A stretch of 64,000 bases of DNA, taken from positions 248,001 to 312,000 of the forward strand of contig NZ_CP121464.1 in assembly GCF_029690045.1 (NCBI RefSeq). The letters are read 5' to 3'. Below are positions 35,586 through 43,906 of the stretch, in pieces. The position numbers and the translations under genes are program-made. The DNA comes from Janthinobacterium rivuli (GTDB taxonomy: Bacteria; Pseudomonadota; Gammaproteobacteria; Burkholderiales; Burkholderiaceae_D). The notes under the pieces were generated by a model. It was not told the origin of the DNA. It did not search any database and saw only the letters and a program-made list of their open reading frames with translations. The first letter of the stretch is position 1. Each line of letters begins with the position of its first letter.

Positions 35586-37520
35586 CAGGAGGTCTCCGGG
35601 CGCTTGTACATACGCTCATCCACAATTTCCGAAGGCATGCGCCCTGTGCTGCCATAACTTTGAACCCACGCCAATAACGGCTTTTTTTTAAACAAACCAA
35701 GCTTGAAATATTCAAAAAAAATTCTGTTTGAATTACCCCTTTTTTCCAACTCCTTCAACAATCGCCAATCCGCAATCACTCTCAACTCTCGCATCGCCTC
35801 CTCGCCGATATGCCCCACCCCAATCGCCACGTCATACGCCAGCGCCTTTTCCGCGTGCTGCGGATTGGTCAGGATGGTGGAATGGTCGGTCGCATGCGTG
35901 TCGCAGGTGGCCGCCAGTTGCCCCTGGATTTCCTGCTTGCGCCATTGCAAATATTCCGGCGTGGCGGTGGACAGGTCGTCTTCCATCATGGCCTTGCCGT
36001 CATTGCCGTCCAGCTTTTCGCGGCGGGCCTTCATGCGCAGGCGTGCATGGTCTTCGTAGCGCAATGTCGCCTCGGTATCGCGGTCGCCCTGCGGCGTGCC
36101 GCCCACGCTTGTATCGGCATACGGCTCGCCTGCCGGGCGCACCTTGCCCACCTGGCGGTGCGTGCCGGGCGGATCGATATCCTGGTCGAACTTGGGGCTG
36201 GGTACACCGAAGCGCACGGCCTGCGGTGTAAACACTTCCGGCAAAGCGGGCGCCGTCACGGGGATGCGCCAGTCGTTGGGCGGGATGGCGTGGATGGGGA
36301 TCTTCAGCATCCGCATGAGGGCCGAGGTGGCGGCGGCGGTGCGCCTGGTCGCCGTCCTGCCCGCCTCGCTGCTGCTGGCGCGCACACCCTTGTTGGGATC
36401 ATATTTGGAAATCGGCGAATGCGGATGCCAGAAATCGGCGCTGCCCCGTGCGGGCTGGCGATAGTGATTGCTCCAATAATCATAATCGCCGTGCTGGCCA
36501 ACGGGAAAGCCCTGAGCGAAGACGCGCTGGGTAAACACGCCGTCGCCGCGCGTGGCCTTGATCTCTTCGGCGCTGAGACCCAACCAGCCGATGCCCTGGA
36601 TGGGCGTGGCGGCGCGCCTTGCCGCTTTACCGGCCCACATTGCCATCGACATCCCTGACTTGCCCCTGCAACCAGCCTTCGGTGTCGTTTCTGCGCAACA
36701 GGCTGTACGGTGGATTGCACAAGACATAAGTATCGGCCACGCAACGGCCGCTTTTGCCTGCCGCATCTTTCACGTCAGCCATCTTGTTGCCCAGAAACGC
36801 GGCCGCCATGCCTACCATATTGCCCTGGCTGTGGCAGACGAGGGTAATCGGCACGTCGGCCTGCTGCTGGCGGATGGCCGCTACCAGGTGCGCCAGGCGC
36901 AAAGCCGCCAGCACGAAGTAGGGGCGCGGCGGACAGGCATACACGATACGGTCGTTGACGGGATTGAGGTGTTCGATGTGTATCCACAGGAAGAGGGCGT
37001 CCGACAAGCCCTCGCCCCACAGATCCGGCAGCGATGAGCAGCCATTCGCGAACGGGCCGCCGCCCCAGTAAGCATGTTCGTTCAGGTAGACCGAATCGCC
37101 ATACGCCTGCAACTCCTTGTCGCTGGCCTTGTAGCCCCAGCGGAACTGGATCACGGGGGAAAAATGCGCTGGCGGCGCGATAAAGGTGCTGGCCGTATAG
37201 TCGGGATCGACGTAGCCGTCATCGCTCAGCTCGCTCCGATAGCTCACCGGCGTCAACTGCCCGCCCTGCGCCGTGGCATGCGCCATGTGCTCGTCGCAGC
37301 GCTTCATGCGCGTGTTCAGGCCGGCGCACAGGCCGGCTTCGGCCGCGCGGTACCACTCGCCGTCGGAATTGACGCCATGCACGAAGATGACGATGCCCGG
37401 CAACGGCGCCTGCACCAGGCAAGCGAGCTTGCCGTGATCGAACAGGGTCGTGCCATCTGCCTTGCCGACGAGCAGGTCCACCTGGGCATCCAACGGGTCG
37501 CAGCGTTCAGGGTCTTCCAT
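35585..37520 (-). pseudogene. tle3: Tle3-like type VI phospholipase effector, frameshifted
   Basis: Two overlapping frames encode one family. The N-terminal half (ATG 37520, stop at 36627) has an alpha/beta-hydrolase core with FVHGVNSDGEWY and a nucleophile elbow CHSQG (Ser near residue 231) where most members have GHSQG. The C-terminal half continues in the +1 frame to the stop at 35585 and looks like DUF3274 (GIGWLGLSAEEIKATRGDGVFTQR). Dropping one C from the CCC at 36634-36636 (plus strand) joins them into a protein of about 645 residues, the expected size. Either a true disabling mutation or a sequencing error. No VgrG or immunity gene lies upstream. Confidence 0.78.
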
Positions 37521-37683
37521 GGCGGGCCTTGAGCGTGTCTGGACTCGCCACTGTAAGCCCTTGCCGCCATGCACGTTTTACGCCACATCAAGCCCCTGTT
37601 GCAGGGATCTTGCATGGCTTTTTTGACCGAAATATCACTTTATTTCGATGCCAGTTCGCTACGCTTATTTCATCCGGGGAATT

Positions 37684-37697
37684 TTGATCCACATCAA
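37684..37697 (+). promoter_or_regulatory. FNR/ANR box 2 upstream of ccoN
   Basis: TTGAT-CCAC-ATCAA is a perfect FNR palindrome 69 bases before the ccoN start. A -10-like TACTCT (37719-37724) places the box near -41.5, a class II arrangement that almost matches box 1 at 27467. Confidence 0.9.
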
Positions 37698-37765
37698 AGT
37701 TTTTTCTCGGTCAAACACTTACTCTCTGGCCACCATCATAAATAGTAATTCCAGGGAGAGTCTTT

Positions 37766-39193
37766 GTGGATCAATCGCTGAACTATAACTACAAGATCGT
37801 GAAGCAATTCGCGGTCGCTACTGTGGTATGGGGCATCATCGGCATGCTGGTTGGCGTTATCATCGCCGCTCAGCTGGCCTGGCCTGCCCTGAACCTCGAT
37901 ATACCATGGCTGACATACGGACGCTTGCGTCCGCTGCACACGAATGCGGTGATTTTCGCCTTCGGCATCTGCGGCCTGTTCGCCACCTCGTACTACGTTG
38001 TCCAACGCACCTGCCAGGTGCGCCTGTTTTCCGACAAACTGGCCGCCTTCACGTTCTGGGGCTGGCAAGCGGTGATCCTGTGCGCCGTCGTCACCCTGCC
38101 CATGGGCATGACACGCGGCAAGGAATACGCGGAACTGGAATGGCCTATCGCCATCCTCATCGCCATCGTCTGGATCGCCTACGCCATCGTGTTCTTCGGC
38201 ACCCTGATCAAGCGCAAGGTAAAACACATCTACGTGGCCAACTGGTTCTTCGGCGCCTACATCCTGGCCGTGACGATTTTGCACGTGGTCAATGGCGCCG
38301 TCATGCCAGCCTCGTTCACCAAGTCGTATTCCGCGTATGCGGGCGTGCAGGACGCCATGATCCAGTGGTGGTACGGCCATAACGCGGTGGGTTTCATCCT
38401 GACCGCCGGCTACCTGGGCATGGTTTACTACTTCATCCCGAAACAGGCCGAGCGCCCCGTGTACTCGTACCGTTTGTCGATCGTCCACTTCTGGGCGCTG
38501 ATCTTCACCTACATGTGGGCGGGCCCGCATCACCTGCACTACACGGCATTGCCTGACTGGACGCAATCGATCGGCATGGTCTTCTCGCTGGTCCTGCTGG
38601 CACCAAGCTGGGGCGGCATGATCAACGGCATCATGACCCTGTCGGGCGCCTGGCACAAGCTGCGCACCGATCCGATCCTGAAATTCATGATCGTCTCGCT
38701 GTCGTTCTACGGCATCGCCACCTTCGAAGGTCCGATGATGTCGATCAAGACCATCAACTCGCTGTCGCACTACACCGACTGGACCGTTGCCCACGTGCAT
38801 GCGGGCGCTCTGGGCTGGGTGGGCTTCATCACCATGGGTTCGATCTACTATCTGCTGCCACGCCTGGCGGGCCGCACGCAGATGCACAGCACGCGCCTGG
38901 TCGATGTGCACTTCTGGGTGGCCACCATCGGCATCGTGCTGTACATCGCCGCAATGTGGATCGCCGGCGTGATGCAGGGCCTGATGTGGCGCGCGGTCAA
39001 TCCGGACGGCACCCTGACCTACACCTTTGTCGAGAGCGTGAAAGCGACGTATCCGTACTACGTGGTGCGCGTGGCCGGTGGCCTGCTGTACCTGTCGGGT
39101 ATGTGCATCATGGGCTACAACACCTGGATGACCTTGCGCGGCAGCAAACTCCCCGTCGCCCGCATTCCGGAACTGAACGCGGCGCACGCCTGA
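37766..39193 (+). CDS. ccoN: cbb3-type cytochrome c oxidase subunit I
   Basis: The catalytic subunit, 475 residues with about twelve helices, holding low-spin haem b and the haem b3-CuB site. Haem and copper ligands can be seen in [33 protein letters not shown] and [13 protein letters not shown]. The GTG start has GGGAG eight bases upstream. It opens ccoNOQPGH, is driven from FNR box 2, and encodes the high-affinity oxidase used at low oxygen. Confidence 0.98.
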   Translation: MDQSLNYNYKIVKQFAVATVVWGIIGMLVGVIIAAQLAWPALNLDIPWLTYGRLRPLHTNAVIFAFGICGLFATSYYVVQRTCQVRLFSDKLAAFTFWGWQAVILCAVVTLPMGMTRGKEYAELEWPIAILIAIVWIAYAIVFFGTLIKRKVKHIYVANWFFGAYILAVTILHVVNGAVMPASFTKSYSAYAGVQDAMIQWWYGHNAVGFILTAGYLGMVYYFIPKQAERPVYSYRLSIVHFWALIFTYMWAGPHHLHYTALPDWTQSIGMVFSLVLLAPSWGGMINGIMTLSGAWHKLRTDPILKFMIVSLSFYGIATFEGPMMSIKTINSLSHYTDWTVAHVHAGALGWVGFITMGSIYYLLPRLAGRTQMHSTRLVDVHFWVATIGIVLYIAAMWIAGVMQGLMWRAVNPDGTLTYTFVESVKATYPYYVVRVAGGLLYLSGMCIMGYNTWMTLRGSKLPVARIPELNAAHA

Positions 39194-39208
39194 TAGGAGC
39201 ATAAGCAA

Positions 39209-39823
39209 ATGAAATTTTCACATGCATGGATTGAGAGAAACCCCTGGCTGCTGATCGCCCTGGTCACGGTGGTGATCAGCATCGGCGGCGCCGTCGAGAT
39301 CGTTCCCCTGTTCTTCCAGAAGAGCACGACGGAGCCGGTCGCCGGCCTGAAGCCGTATTCGCCGCTGCGCCTGGCGGGCCGCGACATTTACGTGCGCGAA
39401 GGCTGCTACAACTGCCACTCGCAGATGGTGCGTCCGCTGCGCGCGGAAACGGAACGCTATGGCCACTATTCGGTCGCTGGCGAATTCGTCTACGACCATC
39501 CGTTCCAGTGGGGTTCCAAGCGCACGGGGCCCGACCTGGCCCGCGTGGGCGCGCGCTACAGCGACGAATGGCACCGCACGCACTTGAACAACCCGCGCGA
39601 CGTGGTGCCCGAGTCGAACATGCCGTCCTACCCCTGGCTGGCGAAGACCAAGCTGGTGCCTGACGAAATCATGCCGAAGATGCGCGCCCTGAAACGCCTG
39701 GGCCAGCCGTACAGCGATGAAGAGATCGCCGCCGGCCCCGCGCAGCTGCAGGACAAGACGGAAGAAGACGCCCTGGTCGCCTATCTGCAAGGCCTCGGTA
39801 CATTAATCAAAACAAGGAATTAG
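39209..39823 (+). CDS. ccoO: cbb3-type cytochrome c oxidase subunit II (mono-haem)
   Basis: A protein of 204 residues. One N-terminal membrane helix (residues 13-33) anchors a periplasmic c-type cytochrome with haem motif CYNCH (about residues 66-70) and axial Met candidates in [14 protein letters not shown] precedes the ATG. It passes electrons from CcoP to CcoN. Confidence 0.97.
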   Translation: MKFSHAWIERNPWLLIALVTVVISIGGAVEIVPLFFQKSTTEPVAGLKPYSPLRLAGRDIYVREGCYNCHSQMVRPLRAETERYGHYSVAGEFVYDHPFQWGSKRTGPDLARVGARYSDEWHRTHLNNPRDVVPESNMPSYPWLAKTKLVPDEIMPKMRALKRLGQPYSDEEIAAGPAQLQDKTEEDALVAYLQGLGTLIKTRN

Positions 39824-39824
39824 C

Positions 39825-40028
39825 ATGGCAATCGAAAACCTGTTTGACAGCGCCAGCAGCGTCATGACGGTGGTTTCCTTTACGACGTTCGTGGGCATCC
39901 TGTGGTGGACGTTCAGCCGCAGCAACAGCGACTTCGACGCGGCGGCACGCCTGCCGTTCGCCGATGACGCGCTCGACTATCCGGCCGAGGCCGAGATGAA
40001 CCTGGCGAAGGAGCATCACCATGGCTGA
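39825..40028 (+). CDS. ccoQ: cbb3-type oxidase subunit CcoQ
   Basis: A protein of 67 residues with one membrane helix (residues 15-30, VVSFTTFVGILWWTF) and a short acidic cytoplasmic tail ending in EHHHG. CcoQ stabilises the oxidase complex. AAGGA lies five bases before the start; the stop overlaps ccoP by eight bases. Confidence 0.93.
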   Translation: MAIENLFDSASSVMTVVSFTTFVGILWWTFSRSNSDFDAAARLPFADDALDYPAEAEMNLAKEHHHG

Positions 40029-40941
40029 CTTTACCAATGGCTTCTGGAATATCTACATCGTCGTGCTGTCCCTGCTGGGCATCATCGGCTGCGGCGTGCT
40101 GCTGTACTCGCAGTCGAAAATCAAAGTGGTCGAGGGCGCCCCTGCCGACGGCACCACGGGCCACGTCTGGGACGAGGACTTGAAGGAACTCAACACGCCG
40201 ATGCCGCGCTGGTGGATGTGGTTGTTCTACATCACCATCGTCTTCGCGCTGGCGTATCTGTTCCTGTACCCGGGCCTGGGCACCTATGCCGGCAGCCTGG
40301 GCTGGAAATCGACGGGCCAGTACGAGGAAGAGCTGAAGAAGGCGGAAGCCGACTACGGTCCCCTGTTCAACAAGTACCTGAGCCAGGACATCAAGACGGT
40401 GGCCGCCGATCCGCAGGCGCAAGCCATCGGCCAGCGTCTGTTCCTGACCTACTGCGCGCAATGCCACGGTTCGGATGCGCGCGGCAACAAGGGCTTTCCC
40501 AACCTGACGGACAAGGACTGGCTGTATGGCGGCGAACCCGACATCATCAAGACCACCATCCTGCACGGCCGCAATGGGCAGATGCCACCGATGGGCGCCG
40601 CCCTGGGCTCCGAAAAGGATGTCGAGAACGTGGCCCATTATGTGCTGAGCCTGTCCGGTTCGACCTCGGATCCCGTCAAGTCGGTGCTGGGCAAGGCCAA
40701 GTTTGGCGCCTGCATGGCCTGTCATGGCGCCGATGCCAAGGGTAACCAGATGCTCGGCGCGCCGAACCTGACGGACAAGACCTGGCTGTACGGCGGCAGC
40801 GCCGACACCATCATGGAAACCGTACGCAAGGGACGCAGCAACACCATGCCTGCCTTCAGCGATTTCCTCGGCGAATCCAAGGTACACGTGCTGTCGGCGT
40901 ATGTCTGGAGCCTGTCGAATCCGCAGGCACCCGCCAAGTAA
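40021..40941 (+). CDS. ccoP: cbb3-type cytochrome c oxidase subunit III (di-haem)
   Basis: A protein of 306 residues. Two N-terminal helices (residues 9-30 and 65-83) precede a periplasmic part with two haem motifs, CAQCH (about residues 144-148) and CMACH (about 231-235), each followed by the usual PNLTDKxWLYGG repeat. Met ligands are likely in GQMPPMG and NTMPAF. AAGGAG before the start overlaps the end of ccoQ. It accepts electrons from soluble cytochromes. Confidence 0.97.
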   Translation: MADFTNGFWNIYIVVLSLLGIIGCGVLLYSQSKIKVVEGAPADGTTGHVWDEDLKELNTPMPRWWMWLFYITIVFALAYLFLYPGLGTYAGSLGWKSTGQYEEELKKAEADYGPLFNKYLSQDIKTVAADPQAQAIGQRLFLTYCAQCHGSDARGNKGFPNLTDKDWLYGGEPDIIKTTILHGRNGQMPPMGAALGSEKDVENVAHYVLSLSGSTSDPVKSVLGKAKFGACMACHGADAKGNQMLGAPNLTDKTWLYGGSADTIMETVRKGRSNTMPAFSDFLGESKVHVLSAYVWSLSNPQAPAK

Positions 40942-40943
40942 AA

Positions 40944-42326
40944 ATGGAACCTCAAGTCATCAAGATGTATGCGGCCCGCGAGCAGATCTACCCTCGCGAG
41001 GCCAAAGGACGCTACGCTACCTGGCGATGGGTATGCGTATGGCTTACCCAGCTCGCGTTCTACGGCTTGCCGTGGTTGACCTGGAATGGCAGGCAAGCCC
41101 TGCTGTTCGATTTGACCACGCGCAAGTTCTACATTTTCGGCGTCGTGCTGTGGCCCCAGGATTTCATCTATCTGGCGGCCCTGCTGATCATCTGTGCGTA
41201 TTTGTTGTTCCTCGTCACGGCCATTGCCGGGCGGGTGTGGTGCGGGTTCTCTTGCCCGCAAACGGTATACACGGAAATTTTCCTGTGGGTCGAACGCCGC
41301 ATCGAGGGTACGCGCAGCGCGCGCATGGCCCTCGACAAGCAGGGCCCCTCCGTGCGCAAGGCGTTCAAGAAGACGGCCAAGCACCTGGCATGGGGCGCCA
41401 TCGCCCTGTGGACGGGCTTTACCTTTGTCGGCTATTTCACGCCGATCAAGGAACTGGCGCAGTCGGTGACCACCCTGAACTTCGGTCCTTGGGAATGGTT
41501 CTGGGTCTTGTTCTACAGCCTGGCAACCTACGGCAACGCGGGCTGGCTGCGCGAGCAGGTGTGCAAATACATGTGCCCCTACGCGCGCTTTCAGAGCGCC
41601 ATGTTCGACCAGGACACCTTGATCATCACCTACGATGCCAAGCGCGGCGAACCACGCGGCGCCATGAGCAAGAAGGCTGGCAACAACGACAAGCTGGGCG
41701 ACTGCATCGATTGCACCCTGTGCGTGCAGGTGTGTCCGACCGGCATCGATATCCGCAACGGCCTGCAGTATGAATGCATCGGCTGCGCCGCCTGCGTCGA
41801 TGCCTGCAACAGCGTGATGGACAAGGTCGAGCGGCCGCGTGGCCTGATACGCTACAGCACCGACCATGCGATGGAAAACAACTTCAATTCGAAGCAGATA
41901 CGCCAGCGCGCCATGCGCCCACGCGTCCTGATCTACACTTCCATCCTGGCCCTGATCATCATCGCCGTATGTACCTCGCTGGCCCTGCGCACGCCCCTGA
42001 AAATGGACGTGATCCGCGACCGCGGTTCGATGGGACGCGAAGTGGAAGACGGCATGATCGAAAACGTCTACCGCCTGCAGATCATGAACACGTCCGAGCA
42101 AAGCCAGCATTTCAAGATCAGCGCTTCCGGCTTGCCGGGCCTGACCTTGCTGACGCGTGAAGAAGTGACCTTGCAGCCGACGGAAACGCTGGGCTGGCCG
42201 ATCCGCCTGCGCGTGCCGCACGGCGTCGGCGAGAAGGGTTCGAACAAGATTGCGATCGAATTGCAATCGCTGGACAACCCCTCGCTGCATGTGCGCGAAA
42301 GCGCGGTATTCATCGTGCCGCGTTAA
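40944..42326 (+). CDS. ccoG: Cytochrome c oxidase accessory protein CcoG (polyferredoxin-like)
   Basis: A protein of 460 residues with about five helices, a membrane iron-sulfur protein that reduces copper during cbb3 assembly. The membrane-side motif CGFSCPQTVY and CKYMCPYARF are present, and two ferredoxin motifs follow: CIDCTLCVQVCP and CIGCAACVDACN. The C-terminal 130 residues form a periplasmic Ig-like (DUF4280/IG FixG) domain. It starts two bases after the ccoP stop, with weak ribosome binding. Confidence 0.95.
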   Translation: MEPQVIKMYAAREQIYPREAKGRYATWRWVCVWLTQLAFYGLPWLTWNGRQALLFDLTTRKFYIFGVVLWPQDFIYLAALLIICAYLLFLVTAIAGRVWCGFSCPQTVYTEIFLWVERRIEGTRSARMALDKQGPSVRKAFKKTAKHLAWGAIALWTGFTFVGYFTPIKELAQSVTTLNFGPWEWFWVLFYSLATYGNAGWLREQVCKYMCPYARFQSAMFDQDTLIITYDAKRGEPRGAMSKKAGNNDKLGDCIDCTLCVQVCPTGIDIRNGLQYECIGCAACVDACNSVMDKVERPRGLIRYSTDHAMENNFNSKQIRQRAMRPRVLIYTSILALIIIAVCTSLALRTPLKMDVIRDRGSMGREVEDGMIENVYRLQIMNTSEQSQHFKISASGLPGLTLLTREEVTLQPTETLGWPIRLRVPHGVGEKGSNKIAIELQSLDNPSLHVRESAVFIVPR

Positions 42327-42380
42327 AGCAGGAAGGCCGGTTCCCGCATGGGGACTGGCCGTTTACACAGGAGAAATACC

Positions 42381-42905
42381 ATGTCCGACAGTCTGAAACT
42401 GCAGCCTCCCGTTGCACCGTGGTACAAGCATCGCTGGCCATGGCTGCTGATGATCGGTCCCGGCCTGTCCGTGGTCGTCGGCAGCTTCATGGGCTATATC
42501 GCGTTTACGCAGCCCGATGCGCTGGTGGTGGGCGACTATTACAAGCAGGGCAAGGCGATCAACCAGGATTTGAAGCGCGACACGATCGCCAGCGACCTGG
42601 CGATGGCTACCAGCTTGTCCTACGACGTGGCGTCAGCGCGCCTCAGTGGTTCCGTGCACAGCTTCGGCAAAGCTTACCAGGGTCCGCTGCAGCTGCACCT
42701 GGCGCATGCGACCCTGCCGGAAAAGGACATCAAGCTGCTGGTGCGGCCCGATGCGGCCGGCAATTTCTCGGTGGCGCTGCCGATGCTCGAGCGCAGCCGC
42801 TGGCAAGTGCTGGTGGAAAACGACAAACGCGAGTGGCGCCTGTCCGGCATCTGGACCTGGCCGCTGCAACGCAGCATCGCGCTGCACGCCGATGAAGAGC
42901 TGTAG
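42381..42905 (+). CDS. ccoH: FixH/CcoH family cbb3 assembly protein
   Basis: A protein of 174 residues. One membrane helix (about residues 18-40, WPWLLMIGPGLSVVVGSFMG) is followed by DYYKQGKAINQDLKR, the FixH hallmark, and a beta-rich periplasmic domain. AGGAG sits seven bases before the ATG at 42381. It ends three bases from the convergent fnr stop and closes the ccoNOQPGH series. Confidence 0.9.
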   Translation: MSDSLKLQPPVAPWYKHRWPWLLMIGPGLSVVVGSFMGYIAFTQPDALVVGDYYKQGKAINQDLKRDTIASDLAMATSLSYDVASARLSGSVHSFGKAYQGPLQLHLAHATLPEKDIKLLVRPDAAGNFSVALPMLERSRWQVLVENDKREWRLSGIWTWPLQRSIALHADEEL

Positions 42906-42908
42906 GCC

Positions 42909-43667
42909 TTATTTGCAGACGTCGGTACCGGCCGTGATGGCCTTCAATTTTGCCGGCTGCAAGATTTCAATTTCTCGGTTCGAGACGCGCAGCCAGCCTT
43001 CCTTCTTGAACTTCGACAGCAGGCGGCTGACGCTTTCGATGGTCAGGCCCAGGTAGTTGCCGATTTCCTCGCGCGACATGCGCAGCTGGAATTTGCTGCT
43101 CGAATAGCCGCGCGCTTCATAGCGCGACGCCAGGTTGACGATGAAGGCGGCAAAACGCTGCGTCGCCTGCATATTGCCCAGCAATAGCATGACGCTTTGC
43201 TCGCGCGTGATTTCCTGACTCATCATGCGGTGGAAATGGCGCAGCAGGGTCGGCATATTGCCCAGCAATTGTTCCAGGCTGGAAAACGGGATTTCACACA
43301 CTTCGCTGTCTTCCAGCGCCACCGCATTACAGTGGTGGCGGTCGGCGCTGATGGCGTCCATGCCCAGCAGTTCGCCGGCCATCTGAAAGCCCGTCACCTG
43401 CTCTTCGCCACCGGGATTGATCTGGTACGTCTTGAAGTGCCCCAGGCGGATCGCGTACAGGTTCTGGAACGAGTCGCCGATGCGGAACAGCGAGGCGCCG
43501 CGCACGATCTTGCGGCGGCGGCCGATGATCTGGTCCAGCCTGTCCATGTCGCCCATATCGAGGCCCATCGGCAGGCACAATTGATGCATGCTGCAGGTCG
43601 AGCATCGCGCACGCAACGCTTCCACGTTCACTGTAGGCAAGGTTGGAGTGAGTAGCGCTTCAGTCAT
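42909..43667 (-). CDS. fnr: Fnr/Anr-type oxygen-sensing transcriptional regulator
   Basis: A Crp-Fnr family protein of 252 residues. Cysteines at 22, 25, 31 and 113 match the four ligands of the [4Fe-4S] cluster of FNR, so it should sense oxygen directly. The sensory beta barrel spans about 40-150. The C-terminal helix-turn-helix reads MSREEIGNYLGLTIESVSRLL, with the E-SR pattern that reads TTGAT half sites. The start at 43667 has AAGGT upstream; an extension to 43697 is unlikely. It probably binds the two FNR boxes at 27467 and 37684. Confidence 0.95.
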   Translation of the reverse strand: MTEALLTPTLPTVNVEALRARCSTCSMHQLCLPMGLDMGDMDRLDQIIGRRRKIVRGASLFRIGDSFQNLYAIRLGHFKTYQINPGGEEQVTGFQMAGELLGMDAISADRHHCNAVALEDSEVCEIPFSSLEQLLGNMPTLLRHFHRMMSQEITREQSVMLLLGNMQATQRFAAFIVNLASRYEARGYSSSKFQLRMSREEIGNYLGLTIESVSRLLSKFKKEGWLRVSNREIEILQPAKLKAITAGTDVCK

Positions 43668-43714
43668 GTCGGTACCTTTTAGAAAATGCAACAACAAGTT
43701 TACTGCATACAGGG

Positions 43715-43739
43715 TTGCCGTGTGCCAATTTCACGGCAA
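43715..43739. repeat. Inverted repeat upstream of fnr
   Basis: TTGCCGTG (43715-43722) and CACGGCAA (43732-43739) form a perfect 8-bp inverted repeat with a nine-base spacer, about 50-70 bases before the fnr start. It could be an operator or a leader hairpin. It does not match the FNR consensus. Confidence 0.5.
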
Positions 43740-43906
43740 TTTCGCTGAATAAACGACGTTCCGACTTTAATTATATGGCAACATCGTCAAAAGCCCATGC
43801 GGGGAGGGCAATTTGCGCGGCGCCGCTTGCCAAGCTGGGGTATTGATAGGAAAATTCCTGACAGCATTACTTGCCGCCTGTGCCGTCCGGTACTGAAAAG
43901 GAAATC

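Noticed and set aside
35680..35740. A/T-rich patch as a possible mobile-element end or attachment site
   Set aside because: It lies inside the coding frame of the tle3-like C-terminal half, and no inverted or direct repeat of element-end type was seen.
36627..36766. Programmed ribosomal frameshifting as the explanation for split tle3
   Set aside because: There is no slippery heptamer at the junction, and Tle3 proteins are normally made from a single frame; a mutation or sequence error is simpler.
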